The notes: generated from the letters alone by a model not told the origin. A stretch of 64,000 nt of DNA from Enterobacter hormaechei subsp. xiangfangensis (GCF_001729785.1 NZ_CP017183.1:2542001-2606000), one strand, 5' to 3'. Counted from the stretch's first letter, positions 48,744-59,900 are shown. Program-made: numbers and translations.

Positions 48744-50147
48744 TTACTTGTTTTTCTTGGTATTACGGCCATATACCAGCCAGGTGATGACCACGCAGGC
48801 GATATAGAAGACGAGGAATACTTTCATCGCACCCGCCGGTGAGCCGGTCAGATCCAGTGAGATACCGAACGCTTTTGGAATAAAGAAGCCGCCAATCGCG
48901 CCTATCGCAGAGATAAACCCAAGCGCCGCAGCGGTATCGGTGGCGGCTTCACGCATTGCCTGCTCGTCGCTCCCACCCTGCGCTTTCACGCGGTCCATGG
49001 TCAGCTTGCGGAAGATGACAGAGATCATCTGGAAAGTAGACGCACTGCCCAGCCCGGCGGTCAGGAACAGCACCATGAAGACGCCGAAGAAGGCAAAGAA
49101 GTTACCCCCCTCACCACCCGCAGGCAGCGTCAGGAACAGCAGCGCACAGAAGATGGCCATTACAACAAAGTTCACCAGCGTAACGCGCGTCCCGCCCAGA
49201 CGGTCGGAGATCATCCCGCCCAGCGAACGTGCCAGCGCGCCGATAAACGGACCGAAGAAGGCAAACTGAAGGATCTGCACGTCCGGGAACTGGGTTTTAG
49301 ACAGCATGGCAAAGCCTGCGGAGAAACCGATGAACGAGCCGAAGGTCGCCAGATACAGCAGCGCCATCACCCACAGGTGGCCACGCTTCAGAACCGGCAG
49401 CTGCTCGCTCAATGACGCTTTGGACGCGGACAGATCGTTCATGAAGAACCACGCCGCCAGGGTAAAGACCACCAGGAACGGTACCCAAATCCAGGAGGCG
49501 TTTTGCAGGAACAGCACGGAACCGTCGGGCTGCGTCACACCGCCGCCGCCAAAGGCCGCAAAGATGGAGACAGAGATCGCCAGCGGGGCAATCAGCTGCA
49601 TCACGCTCACGCCCATGTTACCCAGACCGCCGTTAATGCCCAGCGCGCCACCCTGCTTCGCTTTCGGGAAGAAGAAGCTGATGTTTGCCATACTGGACGC
49701 AAAGTTCGCCCCCGCAAAACCGCACAGCAGAGAGATAATCACGAACACGCTAAACGGTGTGGAGGTATCCTGCACCGCAAAACCGAGCCACACGCACGGT
49801 ATGATCATGATCCCGGTACTGAAAGCCGTCCAGCGACGACCACCAAAGACCGGCACCATAAACGCATAAGGAACGCGCAGCAGTGCGCCTGAAAGCGACG
49901 GCAACGCGGTCAACATAAACAGCTGGTCGGTGGTAAAGGTAAAGCCCACTTTTGGCAGGTTAACCGCAACCGCACTGAACAACATCCAGACGCAAAACGC
50001 CAGTAACAGACATGGAACGGAAATCCACAGATTACGACTTGCTACACGGTGGCCGCGCTGTTGCCAGAACGCCGGATCCTCTGGACGCCAGTCTGTAATA
50101 ACGGCACCAGTTTCCCTTTCGGGAGCGGAAGAGTGACTCATAGACAC
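48744..50147 (-). CDS. narK: NarK nitrate/nitrite transporter
   Basis: A 467-residue major-facilitator protein with 12 helices, which exchanges nitrate for nitrite during nitrate respiration. Nitrate-signature glycine-rich segments GFAGANFASSMANISFFFP with GINGGLGNMGVSVMQL are present, as are the substrate arginines in ALLRVPYAFM and GGMISDRLGG. It lies upstream of narGHJI on the same strand with its own promoter and terminator and is divergent from narXL. Confidence 0.97.
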   Translation of the reverse strand: MSMSHSSAPERETGAVITDWRPEDPAFWQQRGHRVASRNLWISVPCLLLAFCVWMLFSAVAVNLPKVGFTFTTDQLFMLTALPSLSGALLRVPYAFMVPVFGGRRWTAFSTGIMIIPCVWLGFAVQDTSTPFSVFVIISLLCGFAGANFASSMANISFFFPKAKQGGALGINGGLGNMGVSVMQLIAPLAISVSIFAAFGGGGVTQPDGSVLFLQNASWIWVPFLVVFTLAAWFFMNDLSASKASLSEQLPVLKRGHLWVMALLYLATFGSFIGFSAGFAMLSKTQFPDVQILQFAFFGPFIGALARSLGGMISDRLGGTRVTLVNFVVMAIFCALLFLTLPAGGEGGNFFAFFGVFMVLFLTAGLGSASTFQMISVIFRKLTMDRVKAQGGSDEQAMREAATDTAAALGFISAIGAIGGFFIPKAFGISLDLTGSPAGAMKVFLVFYIACVVITWLVYGRNTKKNK

Positions 50148-50199
50148 CTCTGATTCTCGAATGATGCTGCAAACATTAGGGCTTTAGAGCGGCGGTAAG

Positions 50200-50213
50200 T
50201 TGATATAAATCAA
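50200..50213. promoter_or_regulatory. FNR box of the narK promoter
   Basis: TTGAT-ATAA-ATCAA, a perfect FNR consensus about 60 bases upstream of narK, matching the proximal activating site expected near -41. Confidence 0.85.
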
Positions 50214-50338
50214 AGGAAAAGTGGGAGGTTTTGCGGCAAAAAAAAAGCCATCACTCTTAATGAGTAGATGCAAAACGTAAAAAAGGTGTGGTTTTTCACG
50301 GTGCTGAGGCATCCCTGCTTCGTCCACCCACTAACCGT

Positions 50339-50362
50339 TACCCCTATGGCAATTTAGAGGTA
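50339..50362. promoter_or_regulatory. NarL-type inverted heptamer pair
   Basis: TACCCCT (50339-50345) and AGAGGTA (50356-50362) are inverted NarL/NarP-type heptamers with a 10-base spacer; a further TACTCCAGGGTA lies at 50383-50394. The assignment is by consensus only. Confidence 0.45.
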
Positions 50363-50450
50363 ATCCTTTATTGGTATGGGTATACTCCAGGGTATGCACC
50401 AGAATAGCGCCATTCCTGCAATCAGGTCACGTCAGGAGCCCGGCAACTCT

Positions 50451-52247
50451 ATGTTAAAAAGATGTTTATCTCCGCTGACGCTGGTTAACCAGCTGGCGCT
50501 TATTGTTCTGCTGTCCACCGCTATCGGTGTGACCGGCATGGCTATTTCTGGCTGGCTGGTACAGGGTGTACAGGGTAACGCGCATGCCATCAACGAGGCA
50601 GGCTCGCTACGTATGCAGAGTTACCGGCTACTGGCGTCGGTGCCGCTGACGCAGGCTGACCAACCGCTTATCGACGAAATGGAGCGTACCGCATTCAGCC
50701 CTGAACTGGAAAGAGCCGCCATCCGTGACGGTCAGCAATCTCAGCTTAAGGCGCTTCAGGGCTACTGGCATACCCAGCTGGAGCCCGGCTTAAAGCGGGC
50801 GGAAGACCGGGAAACGGTCGCCCAGGATGTCGCCGGGTTTGTGTCACGCATCGATCATCTTGTCTCCTCATTCGATCGCACCACAGAGTTACGCATTGAC
50901 CGTGTGGTGATGGTTCACCGCGCAATGGCGCTGTTTATGGGTTTGCTGCTGATTTTCACGGTTATCTGGCTGCGCGCGCGGTTGCTTAACCCCTGGAAAC
51001 AGCTCCTGGCGATGGCCCGCGCCGTCACACAGCGCGATTTTACCCAGCGCACGCACATCAGCGGGCGCAACGAAATGGCGATGCTTGGCGAGGCGCTCAA
51101 TACCATGTCGGCAGAGCTATCAGAGAGCTACGCGGTACTGGAACAACGCGTCCAGGAGAAAACCGCCGGGCTTGAGCAAAAAAACGAGATCCTCTCTTTC
51201 CTCTGGCAGGCGAACCGTCGCCTGCATATGCAGGTACCGCTTTGCGAACGTCTCTCGCCAGTACTGAACGGCCTGCAAAACCTGACTCTGCTCCGCGATC
51301 TTGAGCTTCGGGTTTACGACGTTGAAGATGAGGAAAACCATCAGGAATTTACCTGTCAGTCGGACATCTCCTGCGACGATAAAGGGTGTCATCTGTGCCC
51401 GCGCGGCTTGCCGCCGCTTACCACCAGCGGCACGACCCTCAAGTGGCGGCTGATGGACAGCCATACCCAGTACGGTATTTTGCTGGCCACCCTGCCCGCC
51501 GGACGTCACCTGAGCCACGACCAGCAGCAGCTGGTCGATACGCTTGTTGAGCAGCTCACGGCCACGCTGGCGCTCGACCGCCACCAGGAGAAACAGCAGC
51601 AGCTGATCGTGATGGAGGAGCGTGCCACCATCGCCCGCGAGCTGCACGACTCCATCGCCCAGTCCCTCTCCTGCATGAAGATGCAGGTGAGCTGCCTGCA
51701 AATGCAGGACGAAGGCATGCCCGAGAGCAGCAAACAGCTGCTCAGCCAGATCCGCAACGAGCTTAACACCTCGTGGGTTCAGCTTCGCGAGCTGCTGACC
51801 ACCTTCCGTTTGCAGCTCACCGAGCCGGGGCTGCGCCCTGCGCTGGAGTCCAGCTGTCAGGAGTTTAGTGCCCGGCTGGGCTTCCCGGTGAAGCTGGATT
51901 ACCAGCTGCCACCGCGTTTTGTCCCCTCTCACCAGGCGATCCATTTGCTGCAAATTGCCCGTGAAGCCCTGAGCAACGTGCTCAAGCATGCCGAGGCGAC
52001 GGCCGTTACGGTCACCGTCAGCTGCCAGGATAATCAGGTGAAGCTCAGGGTTCAGGATAACGGCCGCGGCGTGCCGGAAAATGCCGAACGAACGAACCAT
52101 TATGGTTTAATTATCATGCGAGACCGCGCGCAAAGCCTGCGCGGTGATTGCCAGGTTCGCCGGGGAGAGTCAGGTGGCACCGAAGTAGTGGTCACCTTTA
52201 TACCCGAAAAGCCCCTCATAACTGCTCAAGGAGAAAACCATGACTAA
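50451..52247 (+). CDS. narX: Nitrate/nitrite sensor histidine kinase NarX
   Basis: A 598-residue membrane sensor. Two transmembrane helices (about 14-37 and 152-175) flank the periplasmic sensor with the P-box [19 protein letters not shown] domain follows, then the central cysteine cluster [12 protein letters not shown], and the HPK7 kinase core with the phosphorylated histidine in [14 protein letters not shown] (about residue 399). The ATPase N- and G-boxes ([25 protein letters not shown]) complete it. ATG 50451 gives the family length and the start [13 protein letters not shown]. It overlaps narL by eight bases. Confidence 0.97.
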   Translation: MLKRCLSPLTLVNQLALIVLLSTAIGVTGMAISGWLVQGVQGNAHAINEAGSLRMQSYRLLASVPLTQADQPLIDEMERTAFSPELERAAIRDGQQSQLKALQGYWHTQLEPGLKRAEDRETVAQDVAGFVSRIDHLVSSFDRTTELRIDRVVMVHRAMALFMGLLLIFTVIWLRARLLNPWKQLLAMARAVTQRDFTQRTHISGRNEMAMLGEALNTMSAELSESYAVLEQRVQEKTAGLEQKNEILSFLWQANRRLHMQVPLCERLSPVLNGLQNLTLLRDLELRVYDVEDEENHQEFTCQSDISCDDKGCHLCPRGLPPLTTSGTTLKWRLMDSHTQYGILLATLPAGRHLSHDQQQLVDTLVEQLTATLALDRHQEKQQQLIVMEERATIARELHDSIAQSLSCMKMQVSCLQMQDEGMPESSKQLLSQIRNELNTSWVQLRELLTTFRLQLTEPGLRPALESSCQEFSARLGFPVKLDYQLPPRFVPSHQAIHLLQIAREALSNVLKHAEATAVTVTVSCQDNQVKLRVQDNGRGVPENAERTNHYGLIIMRDRAQSLRGDCQVRRGESGGTEVVVTFIPEKPLITAQGENHD

Positions 52248-52890
52248 TCAGGAACCGGCATCTATCCTGTTGATTGACGATCATCCGATGCTGCGCACTG
52301 GCGTTAAACAGCTTGTCAGCATGGCGCCAGATATCACCGTCGTCGGGGAAGCCAGCAACGGCGAACAGGGTATTGAACTTGCCGAATCGCTCGATCCTGA
52401 TTTGATCTTGCTCGATCTCAACATGCCGGGCATGAATGGCCTGGAAACCCTCGACAAGCTGCGGGAGAAATCCCTCTCTGGCCGGGTGGTGGTCTTCAGC
52501 GTCTCAAACCATGAAGAAGACGTGGTCACCGCCCTCAAGCGAGGGGCAGACGGCTATCTGCTGAAAGATATGGAGCCGGAAGATCTGCTCAAGGCGCTGC
52601 AACAGGCTGCCGCAGGCGAGATGGTGCTGAGTGAAGCGTTAACGCCGGTACTGGCCGCCAGCCTGCGTGCGAACCGCGCCACGTCTGACCGCGACGTCAG
52701 CCAGTTGACACCGCGCGAGCGTGACATTCTGAAGCTGATTGCCCAGGGGCTGCCGAATAAAATGATCGCCCGCCGTCTGGACATCACCGAGAGCACGGTC
52801 AAAGTGCATGTCAAACACATGCTGAAAAAAATGAAGTTAAAATCCCGCGTCGAAGCCGCCGTCTGGGTGCATCAGGAGCGCATTTTTTAA
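52240..52890 (+). CDS. narL: Nitrate/nitrite response regulator NarL
   Basis: A 216-residue response regulator. The receiver domain has the acidic pair in LIDDHP, the phosphoryl-acceptor Asp59 ([13 protein letters not shown]) and the conserved lysine in [11 protein letters not shown]. The C-terminal LuxR/FixJ helix-turn-helix has [21 protein letters not shown] and [17 protein letters not shown]. Phospho-NarL activates narGHJI and narK and represses fermentation genes such as adhE. The eight-base overlap with narX (ATGACTAA) implies coupled translation. Confidence 0.98.
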   Translation: MTNQEPASILLIDDHPMLRTGVKQLVSMAPDITVVGEASNGEQGIELAESLDPDLILLDLNMPGMNGLETLDKLREKSLSGRVVVFSVSNHEEDVVTALKRGADGYLLKDMEPEDLLKALQQAAAGEMVLSEALTPVLAASLRANRATSDRDVSQLTPRERDILKLIAQGLPNKMIARRLDITESTVKVHVKHMLKKMKLKSRVEAAVWVHQERIF

Positions 52891-52891
52891 C

Positions 52892-54310
52892 TTACTCATC
52901 CGGCAGCAACTTCCACCGTGGATCGTCGGCAGGCATTGCGACGAGCGGTTGCACCACGGAAAGCGTGATCTCATTGGAGGAGACACGCTGCCCATCCTTA
53001 TCTTCCACCACGGCCGTTAGCCGCCATGCGTTTTTCGCCCCTTCTGAATCATCCCATGCAGGCATGATCACACTCCAGCCATCGCTGCTGTTGCCGTTTG
53101 CCGGTGAGGTCAGGCTGAGCGCCTGGGTATCACCCAGCCAGTGGATCTGCCGGATACCGTGCTTGCTGCGAATTTGCAGCTTCAGCATCACGGTTTCGCC
53201 TGGCTTAAGATCCCACGGCGGCGTGGCCAGATATACCGAGAGGGTTTTGCGCTGACGGAATTCCATCACGGGCAGATTATCGCGATCGGGTGAATCATAG
53301 CGGCTGCCCCGCAGCGAGCGCGTCGCCGCCACTTCCCCGGCGGAAAGCTGTTTCGCCAGCGGCACGCCAAAACGATAGTTGAGCTTCAGCCCGAGGTTAT
53401 TCTGGCTAACGCCGCTCTCCCCCTGCTTATGGGCAGCCGTCAGGGTGACCAGCGGTACGGGGGTATAGTTCAGCCCCAGGTTGACCGCAACCGGGTTGTG
53501 ATACCCCGTACCGCTGTTAAACAGATCGACGTTATCGCCAAAATACTGTTCAAAGCTGACGCTGGTGTTCAGGTGATGAAACCAGGGAAGCCAGGCTTTG
53601 GCCGTTACGTCGTACCCGCGCGCCATGCGCTGCTCGCGGATGTCGGAACGCGGCTGCCAGCCAGCGAACGGCTGGTAGTAATTGGCCGACAGGCGCAGGT
53701 TTTCACCCCACGCCTCTGCGCCCAGCCCGGAACGTTGCAGGTTGTCTTCCAGCAGGTTGTCGTAAAAGGTGTTGTAGCCCAGCAGCCAGTTTCCGGCAAC
53801 CCAGCGCTGCCCGATCCCGACATTGCTCACCAGCCCATCTGTCTGCTGCGTCAGGCCAAGCTGGCTCCAGCTCAGATAACGGGTGTTGTCGTTCCAGGGG
53901 ATAAACCAGCTACCGCTGCTGCCGTTAAAGTTGCCGTCGTCATCCACCAGTACATTGACGTTGGCGTTTCCCCAGGGTGAAAGCCAGGATTCAATCTGCT
54001 CGTTGACTTCACCGCTGACGGCATCCCGCACTTTGCCAAACGCGAACTGTCGCGCCTGCTGCCCGGCCGTCAGGCCGTTATCGGTCATACTGGCTTCACC
54101 GAAGGCCTTTGCCATTTCAGCCAGATGCTTTTCGCCTTCGGTGGTCGGTTGCGCCATACCGAGATCCGGCAGGCTATCGCCGTTATTATCAAACGGATTC
54201 TGCGCCTGCTGCACGAAGGATTTCGGCGCACCGTGAAGGGCTCCAGCCGTAAAAAGGGGGAGTAACAGCAAAAAACGGATGCGGGACGATACAGCCTTCA
54301 ACGTCGTCAA
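52892..54310 (-). CDS. ychO: YchO, inverse-autotransporter-type (invasin-like) outer membrane protein
   Basis: A 472-residue protein with a signal peptide (about residues 1-28, ending ALHG), a short conserved periplasmic region (NPFDNNGDSLPDLGM), then a 12-strand barrel of the intimin/invasin type. Family barrel motifs include SWLSPWGNANVNV, RYLSWSQLGLTQQTDGLVSN, GNWLLGYNTFYD and LLGYNTFYDNLLEDNLQR. The C-terminal part (about residues 360-472) looks like one Ig-like domain. No long passenger is present, as in E. coli YchO. It is convergent with narL, one base apart. Confidence 0.9.
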   Translation of the reverse strand: MTTLKAVSSRIRFLLLLPLFTAGALHGAPKSFVQQAQNPFDNNGDSLPDLGMAQPTTEGEKHLAEMAKAFGEASMTDNGLTAGQQARQFAFGKVRDAVSGEVNEQIESWLSPWGNANVNVLVDDDGNFNGSSGSWFIPWNDNTRYLSWSQLGLTQQTDGLVSNVGIGQRWVAGNWLLGYNTFYDNLLEDNLQRSGLGAEAWGENLRLSANYYQPFAGWQPRSDIREQRMARGYDVTAKAWLPWFHHLNTSVSFEQYFGDNVDLFNSGTGYHNPVAVNLGLNYTPVPLVTLTAAHKQGESGVSQNNLGLKLNYRFGVPLAKQLSAGEVAATRSLRGSRYDSPDRDNLPVMEFRQRKTLSVYLATPPWDLKPGETVMLKLQIRSKHGIRQIHWLGDTQALSLTSPANGNSSDGWSVIMPAWDDSEGAKNAWRLTAVVEDKDGQRVSSNEITLSVVQPLVAMPADDPRWKLLPDE

Positions 54311-54408
54311 TCAGAACCTGTGTTTATGAACAAACACTTATTATGTTAACGCCATAAGCCCTGAAAACCAGTCTTAACAGAAATTTCAGGAATATCCTGA
54401 AAAGATTT

Positions 54409-54440
54409 GTCGGGTGGCGGCTTCGCCTTACCCGACCTAC
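54409..54440. repeat. REP-like palindromic element near ychO/nasA
   Basis: GTCGGGT and ACCCGAC arms around a GGCGGCTTCGCC core, resembling the element at 41601. A second similar half (GGTGCGAAGCCGCC) follows at about 54450-54465, suggesting a degenerate pair. It lies between ychO (starting at 54310) and the end of nasA. Confidence 0.7.
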
Positions 54441-54484
54441 AAATTCGTACCGGTGCGAAGCCGCCAACCGACGCCCTTGCACTA

Positions 54485-56962
54485 TTATCCCAACAGCGCT
54501 TTCAGCTCCGGCACGCAGGAGCCGCAGTTCGTGCCGCAGCGCAGCTTCACGCCCAGCGCTGCGGCAGAATCACAGCCTCCGGCTATCGCCTTACGTATCG
54601 TATTTTCACCCACGCTGAAGCAGCTACAGATAATTCGCCCGGGATCGGCATCTTCGCCCGGCCGTTGTCCGTGCAGCAGCGCATGGCGTTCAGCGAGTTG
54701 TACGGGTGCAGCAGCAAAGGCTTCTTCAATAAACGCATGCGCCAGCGCCGGCAGCGTATGGCCCTCCCAGTAGCCCAGCATCAGCTCGCCGTGATGCCAG
54801 GCGAGCACGCTGCTGCGTTCTCCCGTCTGTGCCACCTGTAACTGCCAGCCCCGACCGCTGGCGTACGCCCTGACCCACGACAGCAACGGCTGCTCCCCCG
54901 CCACCGTCAGACGTGAGGCTTTACGCCACCAGCAGACCGACGGCGGCAGCGCTGGCAGCTCGCGGGCATACAGTTCACCCTGCCAGGCCGGTAGCCAGGG
55001 CATGATCCTCACCGCGGTTTGTTTACTCTCCGGCTGGCCGGAACCAGCATCAATCCGCCCTTCTACCAACGCATTGACCTTCCCCTGCCGTGCAAATTGC
55101 GCGTTCCAGTGCATCGGCGCAAACAGCTCGCCCGCACGCTGCGCGGTGGAGATACGTACTCTGGCAACCATCACCCCGCGCGGGGAGCTTATCCGCGCCA
55201 GCTGGCCGTCAGTCAGCCCAGCGCGCGCCGCATCGGTTGCGTTCATCTCAACAAAAGGCTCATCAATATGCTGCATCAGGCGCGGAACATACCCCGTGCG
55301 CGTCATGGTGTGCCACTGATCGCGGATCCGCCCGGTATTCAGTATCAAGGGGTACAATTCGTCGACGCCTGCCCCATGCGAGGAAGGATCAACCGGTACA
55401 AGATTTCTTTGCGGGAAATCACCGGCATGCCACTGATAAGGCGCCAGCGCGTCCCACGCCTCTCGCGACAGCGACGCCAGTTCGCGCAGGTTTAGCGCCC
55501 GTTCGCCGTTATTTTCAAACGCCGTCAGCGCCGCATGTTCACAAAATATCTCCTGAGGGTGTTCCCAGGCGAAGGCATCGCCATAACCGAGCTGGTCTGC
55601 CATCCGGGCGATTATCCACCAGTCCGGTCTGGCCTCGCCCGGCGCAGGCAGAAAGGCACGCTGGCGGGAGATACGGCGTTCAGAATTGGTCACCGTGCCG
55701 TTTTTCTCGCCCCAGCCCAGGGCGGGAAAACGGATATGGGCAAACCGGCTGGTGTCCGTCTCCTGCATCACCTCAGATACCATGACCAGCGGGCAGGCTG
55801 CCAGAGCCTGACACACCGCGTGGCTGTCGGGAAGCGACACGGCAGGGTTGGTGCCCATGATCCACACCGCCTTCACCTCGCCGCGCGCAATGGCGTCAAA
55901 CAATTCCACCGCCATCAGGCCCGGGGTCTGCGCCAGCCGTTCCGTTCCCCAGAAACGCGCCACGCGCGAAAGATCGTCCGGCTCGAAGTTCATGTGCGCC
56001 GCCAGCTGATTCGCCAGCCCGCCCACTTCCCGCCCGCCCATGGCATTTGGCTGTCCGGTCAGCGAAAACGGGCCGCAGCCAGGACGGTTGAACTTCCCGC
56101 TGGCAAGATGCACGTTAATGATGGCGTTACACTTGTCGCTGCCGGTGGAGGACTGGTTGATCCCCATGGTGTAGAGCGTGATCGCGCGTGGCGCGGTGAT
56201 AAACCAGTCGTAGAAGGTGCCAATCTCGTCTGAAGGCAGATCGCAAAACGCCGCCACGCGAGGGATCGGCCACTCGCCCCGCCCCTGAATCAGATTGAGC
56301 AACCCCACAAACAGCCCGGCGTCGCTGCCGGGTCTGAGCGCGAGGTGGAGATCGGCTATATCGCAGGTGGCGGTTTTACGCGGATCGATCACGACCACTT
56401 TCATCTGCGGATTGTTGTGCTTTGCCTGCACCAGCCGCTGATACAGCACCGGATGCGTCCAGGCCGCGTTTGAGCCAACGAGTACCACCAGATCGCTGTT
56501 TTCCACGTCCTCGTAGCTGCACGGCACCACGTCTTCACCGAAGGCGCGTTTGTAGCCCACCACCGCCGATGACATGCACAGCCGCGAGTTGGTATCAATG
56601 TTCGCCGCCCCGATAAAGCCTTTCATCAGCTTGTTGGCGGCATAGTAATCCTCGGTCAACAGCTGGCCGGAGGCATAAAACGCCACCGCCTGCGGCCCCC
56701 ATTCGTTGATGATGTTCCGTAGCCGCTCGCCCGCTTCGCCCAGCGCCTGCGGCCATGCCACCTCCCGGCCATCGACCACCGGGCGCAGCAGGCGTCCCTG
56801 CAACCCCGTGGTTTCCCCGAGGGCAGATCCTTTTACACACAGACGACCGAAATTCGCCGGATGAGTTTCATCCCCCCGAATGCTCACCTTTTCACCGTCT
56901 GCGCTGGCGACCACGCCGCAGCCCACCCCGCAGTAAGGGCACGTTGTCCGGGTTTCGGTCAT
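54485..56962 (-). CDS. nasA: Assimilatory nitrate reductase catalytic subunit NasA
   Basis: An 825-residue molybdopterin oxidoreductase of the NapA/NasA type that reduces nitrate to nitrite for nitrogen assimilation. The N-terminal [4Fe-4S] motif is CPYCGVGCGV with the distant cysteine in GRLCVKG (residues 8-43). Molybdopterin-binding segments include MGINQSSTGSDKCNAI and GQPNAMGGREVGGLANQLA. A C-terminal BFD-like [2Fe-2S] domain has CSCFSVGENTIRKAI and CGTNCGSC (about residues 770-820). It overlaps the upstream nasCB gene by four bases. In the Klebsiella operon its electrons come from NasC. Confidence 0.93.
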   Translation of the reverse strand: MTETRTTCPYCGVGCGVVASADGEKVSIRGDETHPANFGRLCVKGSALGETTGLQGRLLRPVVDGREVAWPQALGEAGERLRNIINEWGPQAVAFYASGQLLTEDYYAANKLMKGFIGAANIDTNSRLCMSSAVVGYKRAFGEDVVPCSYEDVENSDLVVLVGSNAAWTHPVLYQRLVQAKHNNPQMKVVVIDPRKTATCDIADLHLALRPGSDAGLFVGLLNLIQGRGEWPIPRVAAFCDLPSDEIGTFYDWFITAPRAITLYTMGINQSSTGSDKCNAIINVHLASGKFNRPGCGPFSLTGQPNAMGGREVGGLANQLAAHMNFEPDDLSRVARFWGTERLAQTPGLMAVELFDAIARGEVKAVWIMGTNPAVSLPDSHAVCQALAACPLVMVSEVMQETDTSRFAHIRFPALGWGEKNGTVTNSERRISRQRAFLPAPGEARPDWWIIARMADQLGYGDAFAWEHPQEIFCEHAALTAFENNGERALNLRELASLSREAWDALAPYQWHAGDFPQRNLVPVDPSSHGAGVDELYPLILNTGRIRDQWHTMTRTGYVPRLMQHIDEPFVEMNATDAARAGLTDGQLARISSPRGVMVARVRISTAQRAGELFAPMHWNAQFARQGKVNALVEGRIDAGSGQPESKQTAVRIMPWLPAWQGELYARELPALPPSVCWWRKASRLTVAGEQPLLSWVRAYASGRGWQLQVAQTGERSSVLAWHHGELMLGYWEGHTLPALAHAFIEEAFAAAPVQLAERHALLHGQRPGEDADPGRIICSCFSVGENTIRKAIAGGCDSAAALGVKLRCGTNCGSCVPELKALLG

Positions 56963-59900
56963 GAGGCCTCCGCACGCATCACCAGCTCTTCATTTCCAAC
57001 CCATACCTTGCCGTTTTCAATTTTTACCGGCCAGGCGCGCACCACGGGTTCGCCATTCTCCACCTGACAGCCGTCGCGCAGACGAATACGTTGCTTGTAG
57101 AGCGGCGAGATCACCACCGGTTCCCCCGCCGCATCGCCGAGGATGCCGCGTGAAAGCACGTTCGCGCGGCTACCCGGCTCCCGATCGTCGAGGGCATAAA
57201 CGTTTTTGCCAAAGCGGAACAGCGCAATCGGTTTGCGCCCAAGATGCGCACCGATGCCCGCCTGCTCCGGGATCTCATCGATATTACAAATTTCCTGCCA
57301 GCGCTTGCTCTCCGCCGCGGCAGGGACATTCACCGCGGTGCGAAACAGCGCCAGGCGGTCAGGATCGTTTAGGGTGGTTTGCCATTCGCACTGGTAGGTC
57401 TCCACCACCCGAGCCATCTCCTGCTCCAGCTCGTGGGCGATCCCCAGGCTGTCGTTGAGGATCACCTCGCGCAGATAGTCGAGGCCGCCTTCCAGGTTAT
57501 CCATCCAGGTACTGGTACGTTGCAGACGATCTGCCGTGCGAATGTAGAACATCAGGAAACGGTCAACGGTGCGGATCAGCGTTTCGTCGTCCAGATCGCT
57601 GGCGAAGAGGTCCGCGTGGCGCGGCTTCATCCCGCCGTTGCCGCACAGATAGAGGTTCCAGCCTTTGTCCGTGGCAATCACCCCCACGTCTTTGCTCTGC
57701 GCCTCTGCGCACTCACGGGTACAGCCGGAGACCGCCATTTTGATTTTGTGCGGCGCGCGCAGGCCCTTGTAGCGGTGCTCCAGCCTGACCGCGAGGCCGG
57801 TGGAATCCTGCACGCCGTAGCGGCACCAGGTCGACCCGACGCAGGATTTCACCGTGCGCAGAGATTTCCCGTAGGCATGTCCGGTCTCAAACCCGGCCTC
57901 CACCAGCGCCTGCCAGATTCCCGGCAACTGTTCGAGCGTGGCGCCAAACAGGTCAATACGCTGCCCGCCGGTAATTTTGCTGTAAAGGCTATAGCGTTTC
58001 GCGATCTGGCCGATGGCGATCAGCCCGTCGGCGGTCACTTCACCCGCAGGCATCCGCGGGACGATAGAGTACGTTCCGTCCTTCTGAATATTAGCGAAAT
58101 AGCGGTCGTTGGTGTCCTGCAACGGCAGATGCACCGGTTTCAGCAGATACTCGTTCCAGCAGGAAGCCAATACCGATCCCACCAGCGGCTTACAGATCTC
58201 GCACCCGTGCCCCTGACCGTAGCGGCTGATAAGCTGGTCGAAGGTGCGGATATGGTTGACGCGCACCAGGTGGTAAATCTCCTGACGCGAGTACGGGAAG
58301 TGTTCGCAGATATCTTTCTTCACCTCCACGCCCTGCTCCGCAAGCTGGAACTCCATCACCTGCTTCACCAGCGCGCTACAGCCTCCGCAGCCGGTCGCCG
58401 CTTTGGTGCACTGCTTAATGGCGCCGATATCCGTTGCGCCCGCGCTTACCGCCTGGCAGATATCCCCTTTGCTGACGTTATGACACGAACAGATCTGCGC
58501 GCTTTCCGGCAGCGCCGCCACGCCCAGCGCTTTCGGCGCGCTGCCTGACGACGCGGGTAAGATCAGCGTTTCCGGCTCTTTTGGCAGGCTGATGCCGTTG
58601 AGCATCATCTGCACCAGCGTGGCGTATTCGCTGGCATCGCCCACCAGCACGCCACCCAGCAGGGTTTTGCTGTCGTGGCTGACCACAATTTTTTTGTAGA
58701 TTTGCTGCGGCCCGTGCGTCCACTGGTAGCTCAGCGCGCCCGGCGTGCGCCCATGGGCATCGCCAAACGACGCCACATCCACGCCCAGCAACTTGAGTTT
58801 GGTACTCATATCCGCGCCGGTGAAGCGCTTCTCCTCACCCGCCAGCACAGCGGCGGCCACGCGCGCCATCTGGTAGCCCGGGGCCACCAGGCCAAAGATT
58901 TTTCCCTCCCACAGCGCGCATTCGCCGATAGCAAGCACGTCCGGATCGGAAGTCCGGCAGCCGTCGTCAATGCAGATCCCGCCGCGCTCGCCGATAACCA
59001 GCCCGCTGCTGCGCGCCAGCACGTCCTGCGGACGAATACCGGCAGAGAAGACCACCATGTCCGTTTCCAGCTGTTCACCATCGGCAAAGCGCAGCACCAG
59101 CCCGTCGTCTGCGGTGGCAATCTCCGTCGTCGATTTACTGGTGTGTACCCCTACGCCCAGCGCCTCAATTTTCTTGCGCAGCATTGCCGCGCCGTCGCTG
59201 TCGAGCTGCACCGCCATCAGGTTCGGCGCAAACTCCACCACGTGAGTTTCCAGCCCGAGCTGCTTAAGTGCATTCGCCGCCTCCAGACCCAGCAGGCCGC
59301 CGCCAATTACCACGCCGCGGCGAGAGCCTGCCGCATGGGCCGCAATGTTGTCCAGATCGTCGAGGGTGCGGTAGACAAAACACCCCGGCAGATCGTTGCC
59401 CGGAACGGGTGGTACGAACGGGTACGAGCCGGTCGCCAGCACCAGCTTGTCCCAGTGAGTCTCATGGCCACTGGCGGTACGCACTACGTGTGCATCACGA
59501 TCGATAGCAACGATCTGCTGCGAGAGGCGCAGCTCAATGCCGTTATCGGCAAAGAACTCCCCCGCCACCAGCGAGAGCGAGTCCGCGCTGCGTCCGCCAA
59601 AATATTCCGACAGATGCACGCGGTCATAGGCGGCATAGCGCTCTTCGCCAAAAACAATAATCTGATACTGCTGATGCAAATTGCGGTTAACGCAGTCTTC
59701 GAGGAAATGATGGCCGACCATACCGTGCCCAACCACCACCAGAGTAGGTTTTGTCATAGCGTTCTGTCCTGCAACCTGCGGTTGCGTTGTGAAACGATCG
59801 AACAGCCAGTCCGCGTGGGCGGGCGCAGCCGTTGCCAGTAAATCGGTAAAGGTTGCCGCGCTGCGGCAGTCACCCATCAGCAGCACGCCAGCCAGCGCCC

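Larger units (their letters stand above)
50148..50450. promoter_or_regulatory. narK-narX divergent regulatory region
   Basis: 303 bases controlling two divergent nitrate-response units. It contains an FNR box at 50200-50213 about 53 bases from narK, a hairpin-forming stretch preceded by nine A at about 50240-50272, and NarL heptamer-like inverted repeats at 50339-50362 and 50383-50394 close to narX. Confidence 0.65.

Noticed and set aside
58675..59841. Open frame of 388 codons antisense to the nas fusion, and the similar ones at 57379-58548 and 60181-61137
   Set aside because: GC-rich coding DNA often keeps antisense frames open; the sense frame has full Fe-S, flavin and siroheme motifs.
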